Source: Proteles cristata cristata (lineage: Eukaryota > Chordata > Mammalia > Carnivora > Hyaenidae). From it: DNA of 64,000 nucleotides. The notes under the pieces were generated by a model that saw only the letters and a list, made by a program, of their open reading frames with translations, did not search any database and was not told the origin of the DNA. The DNA is taken from the NCBI GenBank assembly GCA_017311185.1, contig JAESUZ010001506.1:1240001-1304000 (forward strand). Direction: 5' to 3'. Shown here one piece after another: positions 44,173-56,062 of this stretch; the first letter of the stretch is position 1, and the number at the start of each line of letters is the position of its first letter. The translations under genes and the position numbers were made by a program.

Positions 44173-46565
44173 CCAATAGTGTGCTATACCAGTTCTGCTT
44201 TATGCCATTGCTTCCTCGACAGTTTGGCAAATGTTCAGATAAACACGGCTAACAGGGTTTTGATTTTACACCAAGATGTGTCAGAGACTTTAGAACACTA
44301 ATGTTTATTGTGACTCTTCCAGTAGTGAATATATAATGTAGCTTTTCCCAAATCTATTTGACAAGAGAATCTTTTTTCCCTTCAGAAGTCCTGAAAATGT
44401 TTCACTGAATTCATTCACATAATAAATACTTTTTAAGCATCAGCCTAATTCCCAGTGTTGAATGCTGAAACACAGCTTCTGTCTATGGAAATTTTATCCT
44501 CTAGAATAGACTTTCTTAGAGTTTTCTTAATCTCAGATGTAACCAGGTTTGAGGAGCAGATGGTTACAGGCAGTAGGCACTATTTTAAGGGCAAGGACAT
44601 GAAAGTGACCCAAAAAAAATCAGAACTGACCTCTCAAAGGGAAATACAGAAAATCAAAATAATAACTGGTTGGAGTTTTGACCGTACTAGAACAAGAAAT
44701 AAATACAATTCTGTATTTATTTTTCAAACACTCAATAGAAAAGCCAAAGTGTCAAAAGGAATACAGGTCCATCATCGTCAGTCTGTGTGTCTAAGAAGTA
44801 AGGATACAGGTGGATATTGCCTGCTCCAAGAGCACACCAGACAAGATGCATTATGTGCAATTCCACAGAACTTATTAAATCAAATAGGAATTTCAAAGAC
44901 CATCAAAATGGTAACAGAATAATTTCTTCATCAGTATACATCTGCTTCTTAACAATAAATTATAATTACCAACATAGGTCCAACATTTTATTTGGGAATT
45001 ACTCTCTTTCCTCAGATTTACAAAGAGCAGAATGTTTTCCTGGAACAATTTCACCCTTATAGCTAGCTGTAGCACATAGCGTGATGTTCACTTCACAGGT
45101 GAGGTAGGCCCAATTGACAAGGTAAGCCAAGGCGAGTTCCCATGGCTGTCATGTCCTCCTAAGCCTCATGATTCCTACTTGTTCTACTGAGTCACCCATA
45201 ACCCGCACCCCCACCCCCAGCTGTGTTTAAATCTCCTGAAATATTTTTAGGTACTTATTTTGACACTCAGGTTTTTTTGGGTTGTATTCTTCTAATTCTC
45301 ATCTATCCTGAATTTTTTTTAGTTCTATAAAATGAATCCCTGAGAAAGAGCAAAGAGATCAACTTTATTCAGCAATTAATAATACAATAATGCTTTCCAT
45401 TTCCTGTGACTGACTTCAAGAAAACCATTTCTAAGCTTTTCCACCCACCTATAAATGCATTTTAGGAAATCAGGCCAAAGTTAAGATCTTACTGTTTTAA
45501 ATAGTGTTGTGAAGCCAAGATAGGCTAAATCATTGAGCTTTCTTGTAAACTCCTAAAAACACTTGCTTTCTTATATAGGTGTGATGCACAATCCTAAGAA
45601 GGATAAATTATTAACCAGATTAAACTGAGTATAGAAACAGACAAATGTTGATGACTATAACACCACAGAAATTCATTGCATGACACTTTTCACTTCAAAA
45701 GCACTTCATGAATAAACTTCAAAGTTTGGGGGTAAGTTCCATTTAAGGTTCACACACAAAATCAAATCAAAGATGCTGTTATGGACCTGTAAGAATAATT
45801 CTTCTAATTGCATATGGATTCATAAATAAAATATACACTCTTCCACTTATTCTTTAAAAGGTTTATGGACCCTTGAACTGTAAGCTCAGGGGAGAAAAAG
45901 GTGTAGTCTTGATTTCTGTCTACCTCAAGTGTCTCAGACTATCATGGTCTGGAATGGTCTATTTTAAGACGAAAGCACTTCCTGCTATCTGCTCTAAATT
46001 AGGTTAAGTTTATTTCCACAGATGTCAGCCTCAGCCCATCACCTCAGCCCTGCTGACAGACCGTGTGAGCTGAGATCATCAGTATCTTCCAAGATTTAGC
46101 CCAAATTAAAATATCCTCTTTTTTTTTTCTTTTCGGTATCCCTAACTTTAAAAAAAAATTTGTGTCACAGGACTACAGTTAATTCTGAAATCTTTCTAGA
46201 AGATGACAGAATGTAGAACAAATCTCAAGCAAGAAGCAGCTGTCCAGCAGCCAGATGCTGCCCACAGATGTTATACATGGCTAGCACAGTGTTCTTTAGT
46301 TTTGGTCTAGTTGCCAACATAGAAGTATAGACATTTCACATTAAAATACAGAATCCAGCTTCTCCTGAAAAATCCAAACATCTGACCATGTCAAACCCAT
46401 TCCCCTACATGACAACGACTGGCTAGAGGCAACCAGCAGCCACCCCTTCAAAAGAGAGCATGCCCCCTCTAGTATGCCACAGTCCTCTCTACTCCCTATT
46501 ACTTTATACTCAGTCTGATTCCCTTTTTTCATGCTTACCCCTATAGGCATTTAAATTTTACCACT
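44173..46565. other. Repeat-poor intron
   Basis: About 2.4 kb with only a possible L2 trace (44400-44520, TAAGCATCAGCCTAATTCCCAG). It contains the plus frame 44455-44922 (155 codons, Met start), which has no recognisable domain, no signal peptide and an unremarkable Lys/Arg/Thr/Ser composition. I consider it chance. Confidence 0.5.
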
Positions 46566-47420
46566 CCTACTCATATATCTTTAAAGAAAATTCATTCTCC
46601 TTCACCATCCATTTAAAGTCTATCATCACACCTCTGCTGGGGCACCTGGGTGGCTTAGTCAGTTGAGCGTCCGACTTTCGCGTAGGTCATGATCTCACGG
46701 TTCGTGGGTTTGAGCCCCGCGTCGGGCTCTGTGCTGACTGCCAGCTCAGAGCCTGGAGCCTGTTTCAGTCTGTGACTCCTTCTCTCTCTGACCCTCCCCT
46801 GCTCACGCTGTCTCTCTCTCTCTCTCTCCTAGAAATAAATAAAACATTTAAAAAAATTAAAGTCTGTTATCAAACCGTATCAATTCTGCCTCCAAAATCG
46901 ATCTTGATCTGCTCCCTTGTTTCCACTTCTACCATCACCACTCTATTGCACTGACTTAACTTCTTGCCTCAGCTCTCCCATATCATCCCAAAGCATCTCT
47001 CCTTTTCTAATCCTCCCCCTTCTGTCTTACAAATTATATTCTAAAGTATACTTCTGAACACAAAATATCTCCCCTGACCCACTTAAAACCCTTCAAAGCA
47101 TCCCAGTTGTCATTGGACAAAGACCAAAATCCTTTCCATGGCCTGAGGCCATACACAATTTGGCCACTGGCAACAGTTCCAGCCTCCTCTCTTGCCATTC
47201 TCCTCACTGATTCTGCCTGAGTCTTCTTTCTGATGCTCAGTAGTATCAAGTCCCTTCCTGACTCAGAGATTCAACTGTGCTATTCTCTCTGCAGGGCTCA
47301 TTCCTAGTCATCACTTAGATCAGTACATGCAATAGCATACTCTCCACATGGTCTATTCCATCCAAATCAGGTCTCTTGGCTATGTTCTCTTAAAGTATAA
47401 TGTTCTTTTTTCATGGTAGG
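46566..47420 (+). mobile_element. L2 LINE fragment, split by a SINE
   Basis: L2-type text: TGCCTCCAAAATCGATC, CCTGACCCACTTAAAACCCTTCAAAGCATCCC, CAAAGACCAAAATCCTTTCCATGGCCTGAGGCC, ACAATTTGGCCACTGGC. Confidence 0.75.
46639..46857 (+). mobile_element. Young feliform SINE inside an L2
   Basis: GGGGCACCTGGGTGGCTTAG head, CTGACTGCCAGCTC, tail CCTAGAAATAAATAAAACATT. Target site TTAAAGTCTATCATC / TTAAAGTCTGTTATC is diverged. Confidence 0.95.
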
Positions 47421-47861
47421 AAAGGCCCAACCAAGATTGCACCTCCTCAGACCCTTGGTTTGCAAAATAGGAAACCATAAGGGAGAGCAATCACTATGCA
47501 CAAAGGATTTTGGAGCCTTCAGGGAGGAAAGTCACTGACACTCTAGTCATAAAGCCCAAGATTCAGAGTAAATGTGCTCTGTGGGAGGAGATGAACATGG
47601 TTACAAACAACACTACAGCTGCCAAAAACAAAATAATTCCTTCAAGATAAGAGAGTATCCAGGCTGGTGATTGGGACTCAAAACAAGTGACCCGGGAGCC
47701 ATGGAGAAGCATGTATAGACAAAACATGTGGGTGAAGGGGGAAACTCCTAAGACCACTCCATGCTGTTTGGAGTCTGTGTCGTGGGGCATAAATGCTGTG
47801 TACAAGGATATGGCTCATAAGAAGGCCCATTGTGTCCCAGGAAGGGTTCCCCACAATCAAA
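47421..47861. other. Intronic DNA, nothing recognised
   Basis: Open frames 47563-47872 (minus) have Leu/His-rich chance composition and no start context of note. Confidence 0.45.
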
Positions 47862-47875
47862 CACTGAGACAAGGA

Positions 47876-48106
47876 GGGGCGCCTGGGTGGCTTAGTCGGT
47901 TAAGCGTCTGACTTTCGTTTGGGTCATGATCTCGCGGTTCGTGGGTTCGAGCCCCGTGTCGGGCTCTGTGCTGAGTGCCAGCTCGGAGCCTGGAGCCAAT
48001 TTCAGAGTCTGTATCTCCCTCTCTCTCTGACCCTCCCCTGCTCACGCTGTCTCTCTCTCTCTCTCCTAGAAATAAATAAAAAAATATTTAAAAAAAAAAA
48101 AAAAAC
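47876..48106 (+). mobile_element. Young feliform SINE
   Basis: Complete copy, very close to the SINEs at 36441 and 48918. Target duplication CACTGAGACAAGGA at 47862-47875 and 48107-48120 is perfect. Confidence 0.97.
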
Positions 48107-48120
48107 CACTGAGACAAGGA

Positions 48121-48899
48121 TTTGGGTACAGGTGGTTCATTTAGAAGGTAATCCCAGGAAGCACTCAGGAGGGAATTTAGTACTAAGCCATAGAAGTGAA
48201 GGAAGTCAATATAGGGTACATTTTCGAGGAGAGTTCTGCTAGGAAACTGGGTTAAGTCCTGCTAAAGGAGCTCTGAAACACAGTGAAGTGCCTGCCTCAG
48301 AAGTATACCTCCATAAGGGTACGGTAGCCATTCACGATTTGCAGACATCTGCTCCCCTGGCACTTCCAGCCTGCACTGCATAGAGGCCACAAGGAAACCC
48401 TCATGTTTCAAATACAGTCATGAGTGCTGAGATGTGGTTGAGACATCAGTGGCATACACTGCAGCATGCATGACACATCAGTGGCTGAGCTGGCCATTGG
48501 GAAACTAAGGTTGGCCTTCCCTTACAGGACCAGATAGTGGGGACAACAGTATCTTTCCGTCTGAGGAAGACGAGTCTCAATAGCAACACCTTGTGGCACA
48601 AAGATGCAATCATATGGCAGAAGAGTTGGACAGAAGCCATCGCTGGGCTTGGGTGTGGGATTTATGTCCTATTCCCCTCACTTTCGGGCAATGTAATTCT
48701 GGGATAAGGGGTAAGGAAAGGAGACAGGGAGAGTGGAGAGAGGTGGGGGAGCCTTGGAGGAAAGACCTAGAACTTGCCCCTAAGCTCGCAGGTGGTTTCC
48801 AGCATTTTTGGTTTAATTTGGACAAATGAAACTTGGAGCAAGGTTTCTGAACAATCCACATATGACTCAAAAGCCTTCTTCACTTTATTATTCCATATT
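48121..48899. repeat. Possible old interspersed repeat, otherwise intron
   Basis: Text such as GGTGGTTCATTTAGAAGGTAATCCCAGGAAGC and CAGACATCTGCTCCCCTGGCAC resembles a common mammalian repeat whose class I cannot name. The frames on both strands are not convincing genes. Confidence 0.35.
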
Positions 48900-48917
48900 A
48901 ATTTGTGTGATTTCTCA

Positions 48918-49086
48918 GGGGCGCCTGGGTGGCTTAGTCGGTTAAGCGTCCAACTTTCGCTTAGGTCATGATCTCGCGGTTCGTGGGATCGAGCCCCGCA
49001 TCGGGCTCTGTGCTGGCTGCCAGCTCTGAGCCTGGAGCCTGTTTCAGACTGTGACTCTCTCTCTCTCTGACCCTCCCCTGCTCATG

Positions 49087-49120
<34 letters not shown>

Positions 49121-49168
49121 GAAATAAATAAAAAATATTTTTAAAAAATTTAAAAAAAAAGTTTTAAA
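48918..49168 (+). mobile_element. Young feliform SINE
   Basis: Complete copy with a long TC run (49091-49117). The 18-bp duplication AATTTGTGTGATTTCTCA at 48900-48917 and 49169-49186 is perfect. Confidence 0.97.
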
Positions 49169-49397
49169 AATTTGTGTGATTTCTCATTGAGGCCTCTCTA
49201 GCCTCCTACTTTAAACCCTTACACTGTACCCCAGGGTTTAACCTTTGTTCTAACATTTCTGGGGCCCAAAGCAAGACTATACATAGAGGCTAAAGTACCA
49301 CATATCCATACATTTTACAGTTAACAAATCAAGATACAAACTGGTAAACAAAATGCATTCTATCTTCCTATGTTGGCAAATATAAAAATGTGAAAGG

Positions 49398-49605
49398 CAG
49401 CTGGATGGCTCAGTTGGTTAAGTTTCCAACTTTGGCTCAGGTCATGATCTCACTGTTTGTGACTGTGAGCCCTGTATTGGGCTCTGCACTGACAGTTCCA
49501 AGTCTGCTTCAGATTCTCTGTCTTCCTCTCTCTCAGCCCCTCCCCGACATGCATGCACATACTTTCTCTCATTCTTTCTCTCTCAAAAAAAAAAAAATTT
49601 AAAAG
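49398..49605 (+). mobile_element. Carnivore SINE, older copy
   Basis: CAGCTGGATGGCTCAG head. Target duplication AATGTGAAAGG at 49387-49397 and 49606-49616. Confidence 0.93.
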
Positions 49606-49796
49606 AATGTGAAAGGTAAAGTTTGAATCTTAAACTAAGAACCCTTGGATTCTTCAAAGTTCTGGCCAAAACATGGTACCAAGACAGTTCTGTCCCCAGT
49701 CAACATCCCTCTCTCCCTCTCCCTAGCTCAGCCCAGGGGGTCTCACACATTGAACTCTGCAGCCTGCACACTAGACTAGCTCTGTATAGATCAGGA

Positions 49797-50005
49797 GGCA
49801 GCAAACTTTTTCTATAAAAAAATAGATAGTAAATATTTTAGATTTTGTGGGCCATTTGGTCTTTGTCACAACTACTCAATTCTGCATTCCAGCACAAAAG
49901 CAGCCATAGACAATCTGTAACCAGATGAGTGTGGCTGTGTTCCAATAAAACTTTATTTATAGAAATAAGCATTAGCTGGATGCAGCCCACAGGCAGTAGT
50001 CTGTT
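49797..50005 (+). mobile_element. hAT-Charlie-type MITE
   Basis: CAGCAAACTTTTTCTATAAA, AGTAAATATTTTAGATTTTG, GCAGCCATAGACAATCTG, GTGTTCCAATAAAACTTTATTTA, and a GTCTGTTGATACCTGG end: a very common mammalian non-autonomous hAT. Confidence 0.85.
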
Positions 50006-50465
50006 GATACCTGGTCTATACTTTTACAAATAGGTGTCCCTCGGCAACCTGAGGCTTAAGGGTATACACACTAGTAGCATGAGTTTTCCTCAGAACAACA
50101 GACCTGGCAAAAATGCCCATAAACCCTGAAAGACCACTCAGGGTCATTTAAGAAGGGAGGTCCCAGGCCTGTGGGTACCCAAAGGGGACCCTGGAATGCC
50201 AGCATAGGCTCCAGTTGGGTACCTCCACTTGACCTGCAGACTCCTCCCCCCATGGAGAAGATGAAGGCCAGACAAAGGCCAGAGTGGGCCTTCTAGAGCC
50301 TGAGGGTGGGGACTCTTCCTGACCAGACTTAAGGGTACACAGAAGATATGCAAAACAATTTTGAATGTTTGAAGGAATATATTTAATATTATAACACTTT
50401 TATCATATCATTGAAATCACTTCCATGACAGTTAATGCAACAATTTTGTAACTGTAGCCAGGAAG
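50006..50465. other. Intronic DNA, nothing recognised
   Basis: No repeat or exon named. The minus frames 50071-50353 overlap each other and appear to be chance. Confidence 0.5.
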
Positions 50466-50498
50466 GTGACACATAACGTTTTTCAAAATGAAAAAAAG

Positions 50499-50735
50499 GG
50501 GAGCATCTGGGTGGCTGAGTTCGTTGAGTGTCTGACTTCAGCTCAGGTCAGGATCTCATGGTTTGTGAGCTTAAGCCCCACATTGGCCTCTTTGCTTTCA
50601 GTGCAGAGCCCACTTCAGATCCTCTGTCTCCCTCTCTCTCTGCCCCTCCCATTTACTCTCTCTCTCTCTTTGTCTCTATGTCAAAAATAAATAAACAACA
50701 AAAACAAAAAACAAAAAATAAAACATTTAAAAAAG
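50499..50735 (+). mobile_element. Carnivore SINE, older copy
   Basis: GGGGAGCATCTGGGTGGCTGAG head, TTCAGCTCAGGTCAGG, and an unusually long A/C-rich tail (CAACAAAAACAAAAAACAAA, 50696-50735). Confidence 0.92.
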
Positions 50736-50769
50736 GATAGAAAGGATCTGGTTGGAGACACATCTTTAA

Positions 50770-50950
50770 TTTCTTGGTGTGTAGCCTGAAGTAAATTACT
50801 TCACTTCTCCGATCCTCACTTACAAAAGCTGTAAATGACTTTTCATAGTGATTTGGGAAAGCTTAAATAAGATAATAAAAGAAAAGTAATTAGCACAAGT
50901 CCAGCACACAGCTAATGGTCAAAGACAGCTAACTGTGATAATCTCCAGGC
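50770..50950 (+). repeat. MIR 3' half
   Basis: AGTAAATTACTTCACTTCTCCGATCCTCA, TTAAATAAGATAAT, AGTCCAGCACACAGCTAATGG. Confidence 0.6.
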
Positions 50951-52410
50951 TACCAGAAAAAGACCCACCGGTTTTGAAATTCCAAGTTATCTTAGAGTTC
51001 TCCCAGTCCATGGAGCTTGCCTTGTCAGACACTCCTGAGTCAAATTCAGCCTGCTATTCACAACTGCTCAAGACAGCAACCATTTTTTAAAACTGGAAAG
51101 AAAAAATGGCCATTTTCTCATCATCCTCAGGCCACAATATTATACATCTGTAGGTATTGCAAGTCCCAATAATAAACCATTTCATTTTTAAATTTCACAA
51201 TGACATGAATCGGGGGAAAAAAGTCAAGCTTCACATGGCAGAGATTTTTAAAAATGCTTTCCCATCATTCTCCAAGAACCACTCTGCATCTCAAACACAT
51301 TCATCCACACATCACTACTCTCTCCTTTAGTTTCCTCAAATTTGCTTTATAATGACTGTTTTCCATGTGCAGATTTAGCATGATTACATGTTCAGCTGCC
51401 TTGGCTCTATTTTATGGTAAGGTGCTTAAGTGAAGAGGCTGAATATATTCTATACTACAAAGTAAGGACTCTGTATATCCACGTATTAGTTAACTGCATT
51501 TTCCATTAGCCATTTCTGCGGCTTTAATATCAAACTCTATCAATTTATTCTAAAGATTAAATTTAAAACCTTGAAATACCTAAAAACTTTTGTCAAAGGA
51601 ATAGATCACTACCTAGGACATGGGTAGATACACAAATTAAAAATATAGCAAAACCTCAAACAACAAACAGTAAAAATAGAAAATCTGTGATGCTAAGTCA
51701 AAAATAAAAGATAATTATGATTAATATAATAAACTGACTATAACAACAATATTCATTCCCTCATAAAGTTTCATAAATGTAACAAATTAAGCTGGTTGCA
51801 CTGAAAAGATAAATAAGGTTTTTAGATTCATATTAAAACATCGGTGCATTTTCTTTAATCTGCAAATGTAAAATGTTAATTGGCAAAGCTTTGGCTATAG
51901 TGTACTTACAAAAAAGACTACTTGGGAATTATTGGGTCTCACACTAAAAATTTCTCAACCTGTCAATTAACAGATGTTTCAAAGAAAGCAGTTGAAAGTT
52001 AGAAGAATAAGAACTCTACTCCTGTGCCCTTAAAAATTCAATAACACAAAATTTTTCTACATTTAAAATCAACATGAAGGATTATGTCTAAATAGCCTTT
52101 TGCTAGAAAAGAATAGACATATAATCACAAACACAAGGAAAAATTTTAGCAAAATTTTAAGCTATTCCAAAAAAGAAGAAGGCGGGGGGGGGGGGAATAA
52201 AGGACCACCATCAATAGCAAGAGATGGGAAAGAGTTTAAATGTTCACATTTTAGAGACAAGCATTTATCCATGTATTCTGCAGAGAAGAGAACAAATAAA
52301 TGCTATATCTTAAATCTAGGGTCTCTCAAAAATATGACTGATGGCCATGGAGGAGTCACATGAGCCTTTCACAAGGGCCAAGTTCAGGGTGCTGAATGGT
52401 ACTCATAAAT
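50951..52410. other. Repeat-poor intron
   Basis: AT-rich, with one G-run of 12 (52183-52194). The small plus frame 52100-52363 is chance. Confidence 0.5.
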
Positions 52411-52416
52411 TCCTCT

Positions 52417-52530
52417 AGGGGTGCCTGGATGGCTCAGCAGGTGGAACATGTGACTCTTAATCTTGGGGTTTTGAGTTCAAGCCCCACCTTGGGTATAGAA
52501 ATTACTTAAAAATAAAATCTTAAAAAAGAA
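52417..52530 (+). mobile_element. Old short carnivore tRNA SINE
   Basis: GGGGTGCCTGGATGGCTCAG head and GAGTTCAAGCCCCACC B-box, then the tRNA-adjacent end GGGTATAGAAATTACTTAAAAATAAAATC without the CT-rich body. Confidence 0.88.
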
Positions 52531-52648
52531 ACCCCTCTAAAAATTGAAATTATAGTTAATGAGAGTTAATAACTGTACTAAGTCATCAAGAAACTCAGTT
52601 AAATCTCTTAGGATAAGGGTAAGCTTACCTAATATAAAGATACATTAA

Positions 52649-52936
52649 TATGCTGAGCGAAATAAGTCAGGCAGAGAAAGACAAATATCATATGTGTGCA
52701 CGTATAGGAGGATTAGGAGGGGCTTAACAGAGGACCAAGGGGGAGAAGAAGGGCAGAAATGGTGGGGGAAAGGGGGAGAGGCAAACCATGAGAGACTCTT
52801 GAATGCTGACAAAAACTGAGGACTGATGGATGTGGGGGGGAGGAGGGATGGGCATGGAGGAGAGCACTTGTGGGGATGAGCACTGGGTGTTATGTGGAAA
52901 CTAATTTGACAATAAACTATTTGTAAAAAAAAAAAA
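52649..52936 (+). mobile_element. Young 5'-truncated L1 3' end
   Basis: Starts GCTGAGCGAAATAAGTCAGG and runs through the G-rich 3' UTR to AATTTGACAATAAACT and poly-A. It is nearly identical to 33920-34190. Target duplication AAAGATACATTAA at 52636-52648 and 52937-52949. Confidence 0.96.
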
Positions 52937-52949
52937 AAAGATACATTAA

Positions 52950-53714
52950 AAGGAAAATTATAGCACACTGTTCAAACCTCTCAAACAATATTTCTAGAAA
53001 ACAAATCTGTAATATGGTTTCTGACCTTCCAGAGACCCAAAGCCCTCCATATCAAAAGGGAGCCACAGCCCCTTTATTCGAGTTTACATGAGCAATATCT
53101 CTAATTATTGTGCAAGACTATCAGGTGTTATGAACATTGCAAATAGATGAGAACCTTTCTAGGAGTACAGAGTGTGGTCTCAGATGGAGAGAGTCCTATG
53201 AAAGGAAGGCAGAGTAGCACTAGAAAGAGAAAATCCAGTTTTGTAACCTGAGCAAGAACCAAGGAGGGGGCAGAGCCATAACGGTGTATAAAGAATTTAC
53301 AAATCTTGTGAGAACTTAAGGTTGTTTTTATTTCAATACTCTGAAAACAAATAATGTAAGGATATCCTTGATCATCACAGCAGCCGTGCACATTGTGTTT
53401 GAGCAACAAGCCCTGCCCTCAGGAATCACCTTGGGTCAAAGAGAAAGGAAAAAAGATGGACTTGGGAATCTAAATGATGTGTTCTCACTTGGTGAAAGGT
53501 AAAGAAGGTCAAGTTCATCAGCATGAATCAAAGATTCACAGAAGTTGAAAATTGTAAATATGGTGAGAGAGTTGAGTCACCATTCACTATGCAGCAGGAT
53601 AGACCAGTTGACTGCCAAAGAATCCACCCAGAAGAGTCAGCATCATATTTGTTATAAGCAGAAATTTAACTAATGTCCTTAAATTAACATAGTTAATTTG
53701 AGTTAGTAATAAGA
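52950..53714. other. Intronic DNA, nothing recognised
   Basis: No named repeat. The minus frame 53128-53409 (93 codons) has no recognisable domain. Confidence 0.5.
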
Positions 53715-53730
53715 AAGTATACTTAATTTC

Positions 53731-53857
53731 TTTTTTTAAGTTTATTTATTAATTAACTTAATAAATTATCAATCTCTACACCCAGCATGGGGCTCACACC
53801 CACAACCCGAGATGGAGAGTTGTATGTTGCTCCAACTGAGCACAGCCAGGCACCCTG
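53731..53857 (-). mobile_element. Old short carnivore tRNA SINE, minus orientation
   Basis: AAGTTTATTTATTAATTAAC end, CATGGGGCTCACACCCACAACCCGAGATG B-box complement, CAACTGAGCACAGCCAGGCACCC head. Strongly decayed. Confidence 0.75.
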
Positions 53858-54036
53858 GAGCATACTTACTTTCTAAATTGATTTAGGTTTTATAAAGGTG
53901 CAAGAGCTAAAAACAAAACAAAACCAAAAAACCCAAAACAAACAAGCAATACACAAAAACTCACCTGCAATTAAAAGTATCATTACAATAATAATGATTT
54001 AAGTCAACCCTGGGATTCTATAAATTATTGACTTTA

Positions 54037-54232
54037 ATTTTTTGTGTTTATTTATTTATTTTGAAAGAGACAAAGACAGTAGGAGCAGGAGTAGAGAGAG
54101 AGGGAGAGAGAGAGAATCCCTGCACTGTCAGTGCAGAGCCTGACACAGGACTTGAACTCACGAAACAGTAACATCATGACCTGAGCCAACTGAGAGACAG
54201 ATGTTTAACCAACTGAGCCACCCAGGAGCCCC
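54037..54232 (-). mobile_element. Carnivore SINE, minus orientation
   Basis: TTTATTTATTTTGAAAGAGAC tail, ACTGAGCCACCCAGGAGCCCC head. Target sites AATTATTGACTTTAA and AATTATTTACTTTAA at 54022-54036 and 54233-54247. Confidence 0.94.
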
Positions 54233-54279
54233 AATTATTTACTTTAAAAGGTATCTCATCCAACTTTGAGAAACTCAGG

Positions 54280-54478
54280 TTAAGTCCTGAATCCCACATT
54301 TATTATCTCTTTAACCTTAAGCAAGTTCACAAAACTCTCTGAGCCTCAGTAAGTAACAATGACCTCAGAAGTTAACAATGGCTACTTCACAAAACTAAGG
54401 TCAGTCCTAATGAAACCGGAGAATATGCAAGTACTCAGCACAGTACCTAAGGCTTAATAAATACCCAGTACAACAACA
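54280..54478 (+). repeat. MIR SINE
   Basis: Forward MIR: TTTAACCTTAAGCAAGTTCAC, CTCTCTGAGCCTCAGT, CTCAGCACAGTACCTAAGGCTTAATAAATACC. Confidence 0.75.
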
Positions 54479-54889
54479 TTCATCGTGATCAATACTAACT
54501 ACAGACACATTGTATTGTTTTCTTAAAGGATAATCATCTTGTTGTTCATAATTAGTTCTTTGCTTTCTACTAATTTCACATATGACTACAAAAAACCTTC
54601 AAATTTGAGACTTCTGTTCCCTTCAATCTCTATGATCAGTTCTTGAAAGAAAGTAGATTGACTGAATTATTAGAAATAATAATACTACCTATGTGGGTGG
54701 TTTTACATGTATCTCAGGAAGAGAACTAGAGCCTTAAGCACAATATGTTTCTTATGTATAAAGGAGAAATAACAATACTAAACATGTTGAAATGGCTCTA
54801 CAAAGATTGGCTGATTTTAAAAGTTGCTAAGCAATTGCAGCAAATTGCATCATTTGTTCAAAATATTCCCTGTCTCTCTCTAGTGAGCT
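54479..54889. other. Intronic DNA, nothing recognised
   Basis: No repeat or exon named. Confidence 0.5.
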
Positions 54890-55218
54890 CTTTCCTACAT
54901 TCTCCTTCCCATAAAAAAGAATCCTTCCTCCCCCTCTGACATCAAGTTTGACCATGTGACTTGTTTTGAAAAACACGAGCTGAAGTAACACAAGCCATAT
55001 CCAAACAGAAGGTGTAGGAGCCATCTTATGAGTAATCCATTGGTTTTTTCTTCTTTATGGTGAGACCGGTTCATCCAAGAAAGGGACCATTCCTTCAGCC
55101 TGAGAACCAAAATAAAGACAAGGTAGGGCAGCACTACAGAGAACCACTGAGAGAGAAATAAACCACTGAGATTTGGAGGTTGTTACCTCAGCATAACCTA
55201 GCAGTATCTGACAAATAT
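54890..55218 (+). mobile_element. MLT1-like LTR remnant
   Basis: CAAGTTTGACCATGTGACTTG, GTAACACAAGCCATATCC, AATAAACCACTGAGATTTGGAGGTTGTTACC, GCATAACCTAGCAGTATCTGAC. Confidence 0.7.
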
Positions 55219-55859
55219 ACCCAGATCCCACAAATGCAGTACTAACATAAAATATTTAACATTTAGGTTAAAATATAGAGGAGTGTTTTCTCACTGATTC
55301 ATCTCTCTCATCTCTTTCCTCCTTTTGCCACAATACCAATTTGGTAACGTTACTCTTTCAGGGATAAAATATCTCATATTAGGTCTCTAAATATATACAA
55401 ATCATTAGTAAGTGATGTCTTTTGAGGCACAGATACACATAACTAACCATTTTAACTGCATCCAAATGTATTCTCTTTATCATTGCTGGGCCCTGATTTC
55501 TTTCCTAACAAATAGTGGCTCAAAATGCTTGTATATCAAGAGGAAGGCAATCATTGGAGCACCTGAAGAAGGATAAACCCTACTGAGATAATATAGTTAT
55601 ACAAACAGTTCAAGTGAAGGGCAAGACACATCAATGGGTGTAGGCAAGAACTCACCACATCAATGGTTACCAGGTGTGTGAGTGCCTGCCCTGGAGCACA
55701 GTCCCATGAAGAGCCCAGTCATGTCTGGCCCAAGCATGCGTCATTACAGGATGTCAAGAGAAAGGAGCCCCATGCACTTGCTCTCTGTGAGTCCATCTTA
55801 CAATGAATGGCTCTGTGAGTTCCAGATTGCACCAAGTGATGTCACTGTCTTCCCATGAG
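55219..55859. other. Intronic DNA, nothing recognised
   Basis: No repeat or exon named. Confidence 0.5.
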
Positions 55860-55960
55860 CCTTGTGCAAGACAGATGATTCAACGCTAATAGATACTTAA
55901 AGGCAATAACCATGTCTCATTCGTCTTCATATCCCAGTACCATTACACTTGTAATTATAG
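55860..55960 (+). mobile_element. L2 3' end fragment
   Basis: GGCAATAACCATGTCTCATTCG and TTCATATCCCAGTACC match the L2 3' style. Confidence 0.5.
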
Positions 55961-55969
55961 GCAGCTTAG

Positions 55970-56062
55970 TGCAGGGCAGTTAAAAGCATGGTCTTTGAGT
56001 CAAGAGTTCAAGATTCAAATACCAGCGTCTCCACTTACTAATGTAACAACCTTATGAGTAGA
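55970..56062 (+). repeat. MIR 5' half
   Basis: GCAGTTAAAAGCATGGTCTTTGAGTC, CAAATACCAGCGTCTCCACTTAC. Confidence 0.7.

Noticed and set aside
44455..44922. 155-codon plus-strand frame with Met start
   Set aside because: It is the longest non-ERC2 frame starting with Met, but it has no domain, repeat or signal peptide, sits in plain intron, and its beginning overlaps possible L2 sequence.
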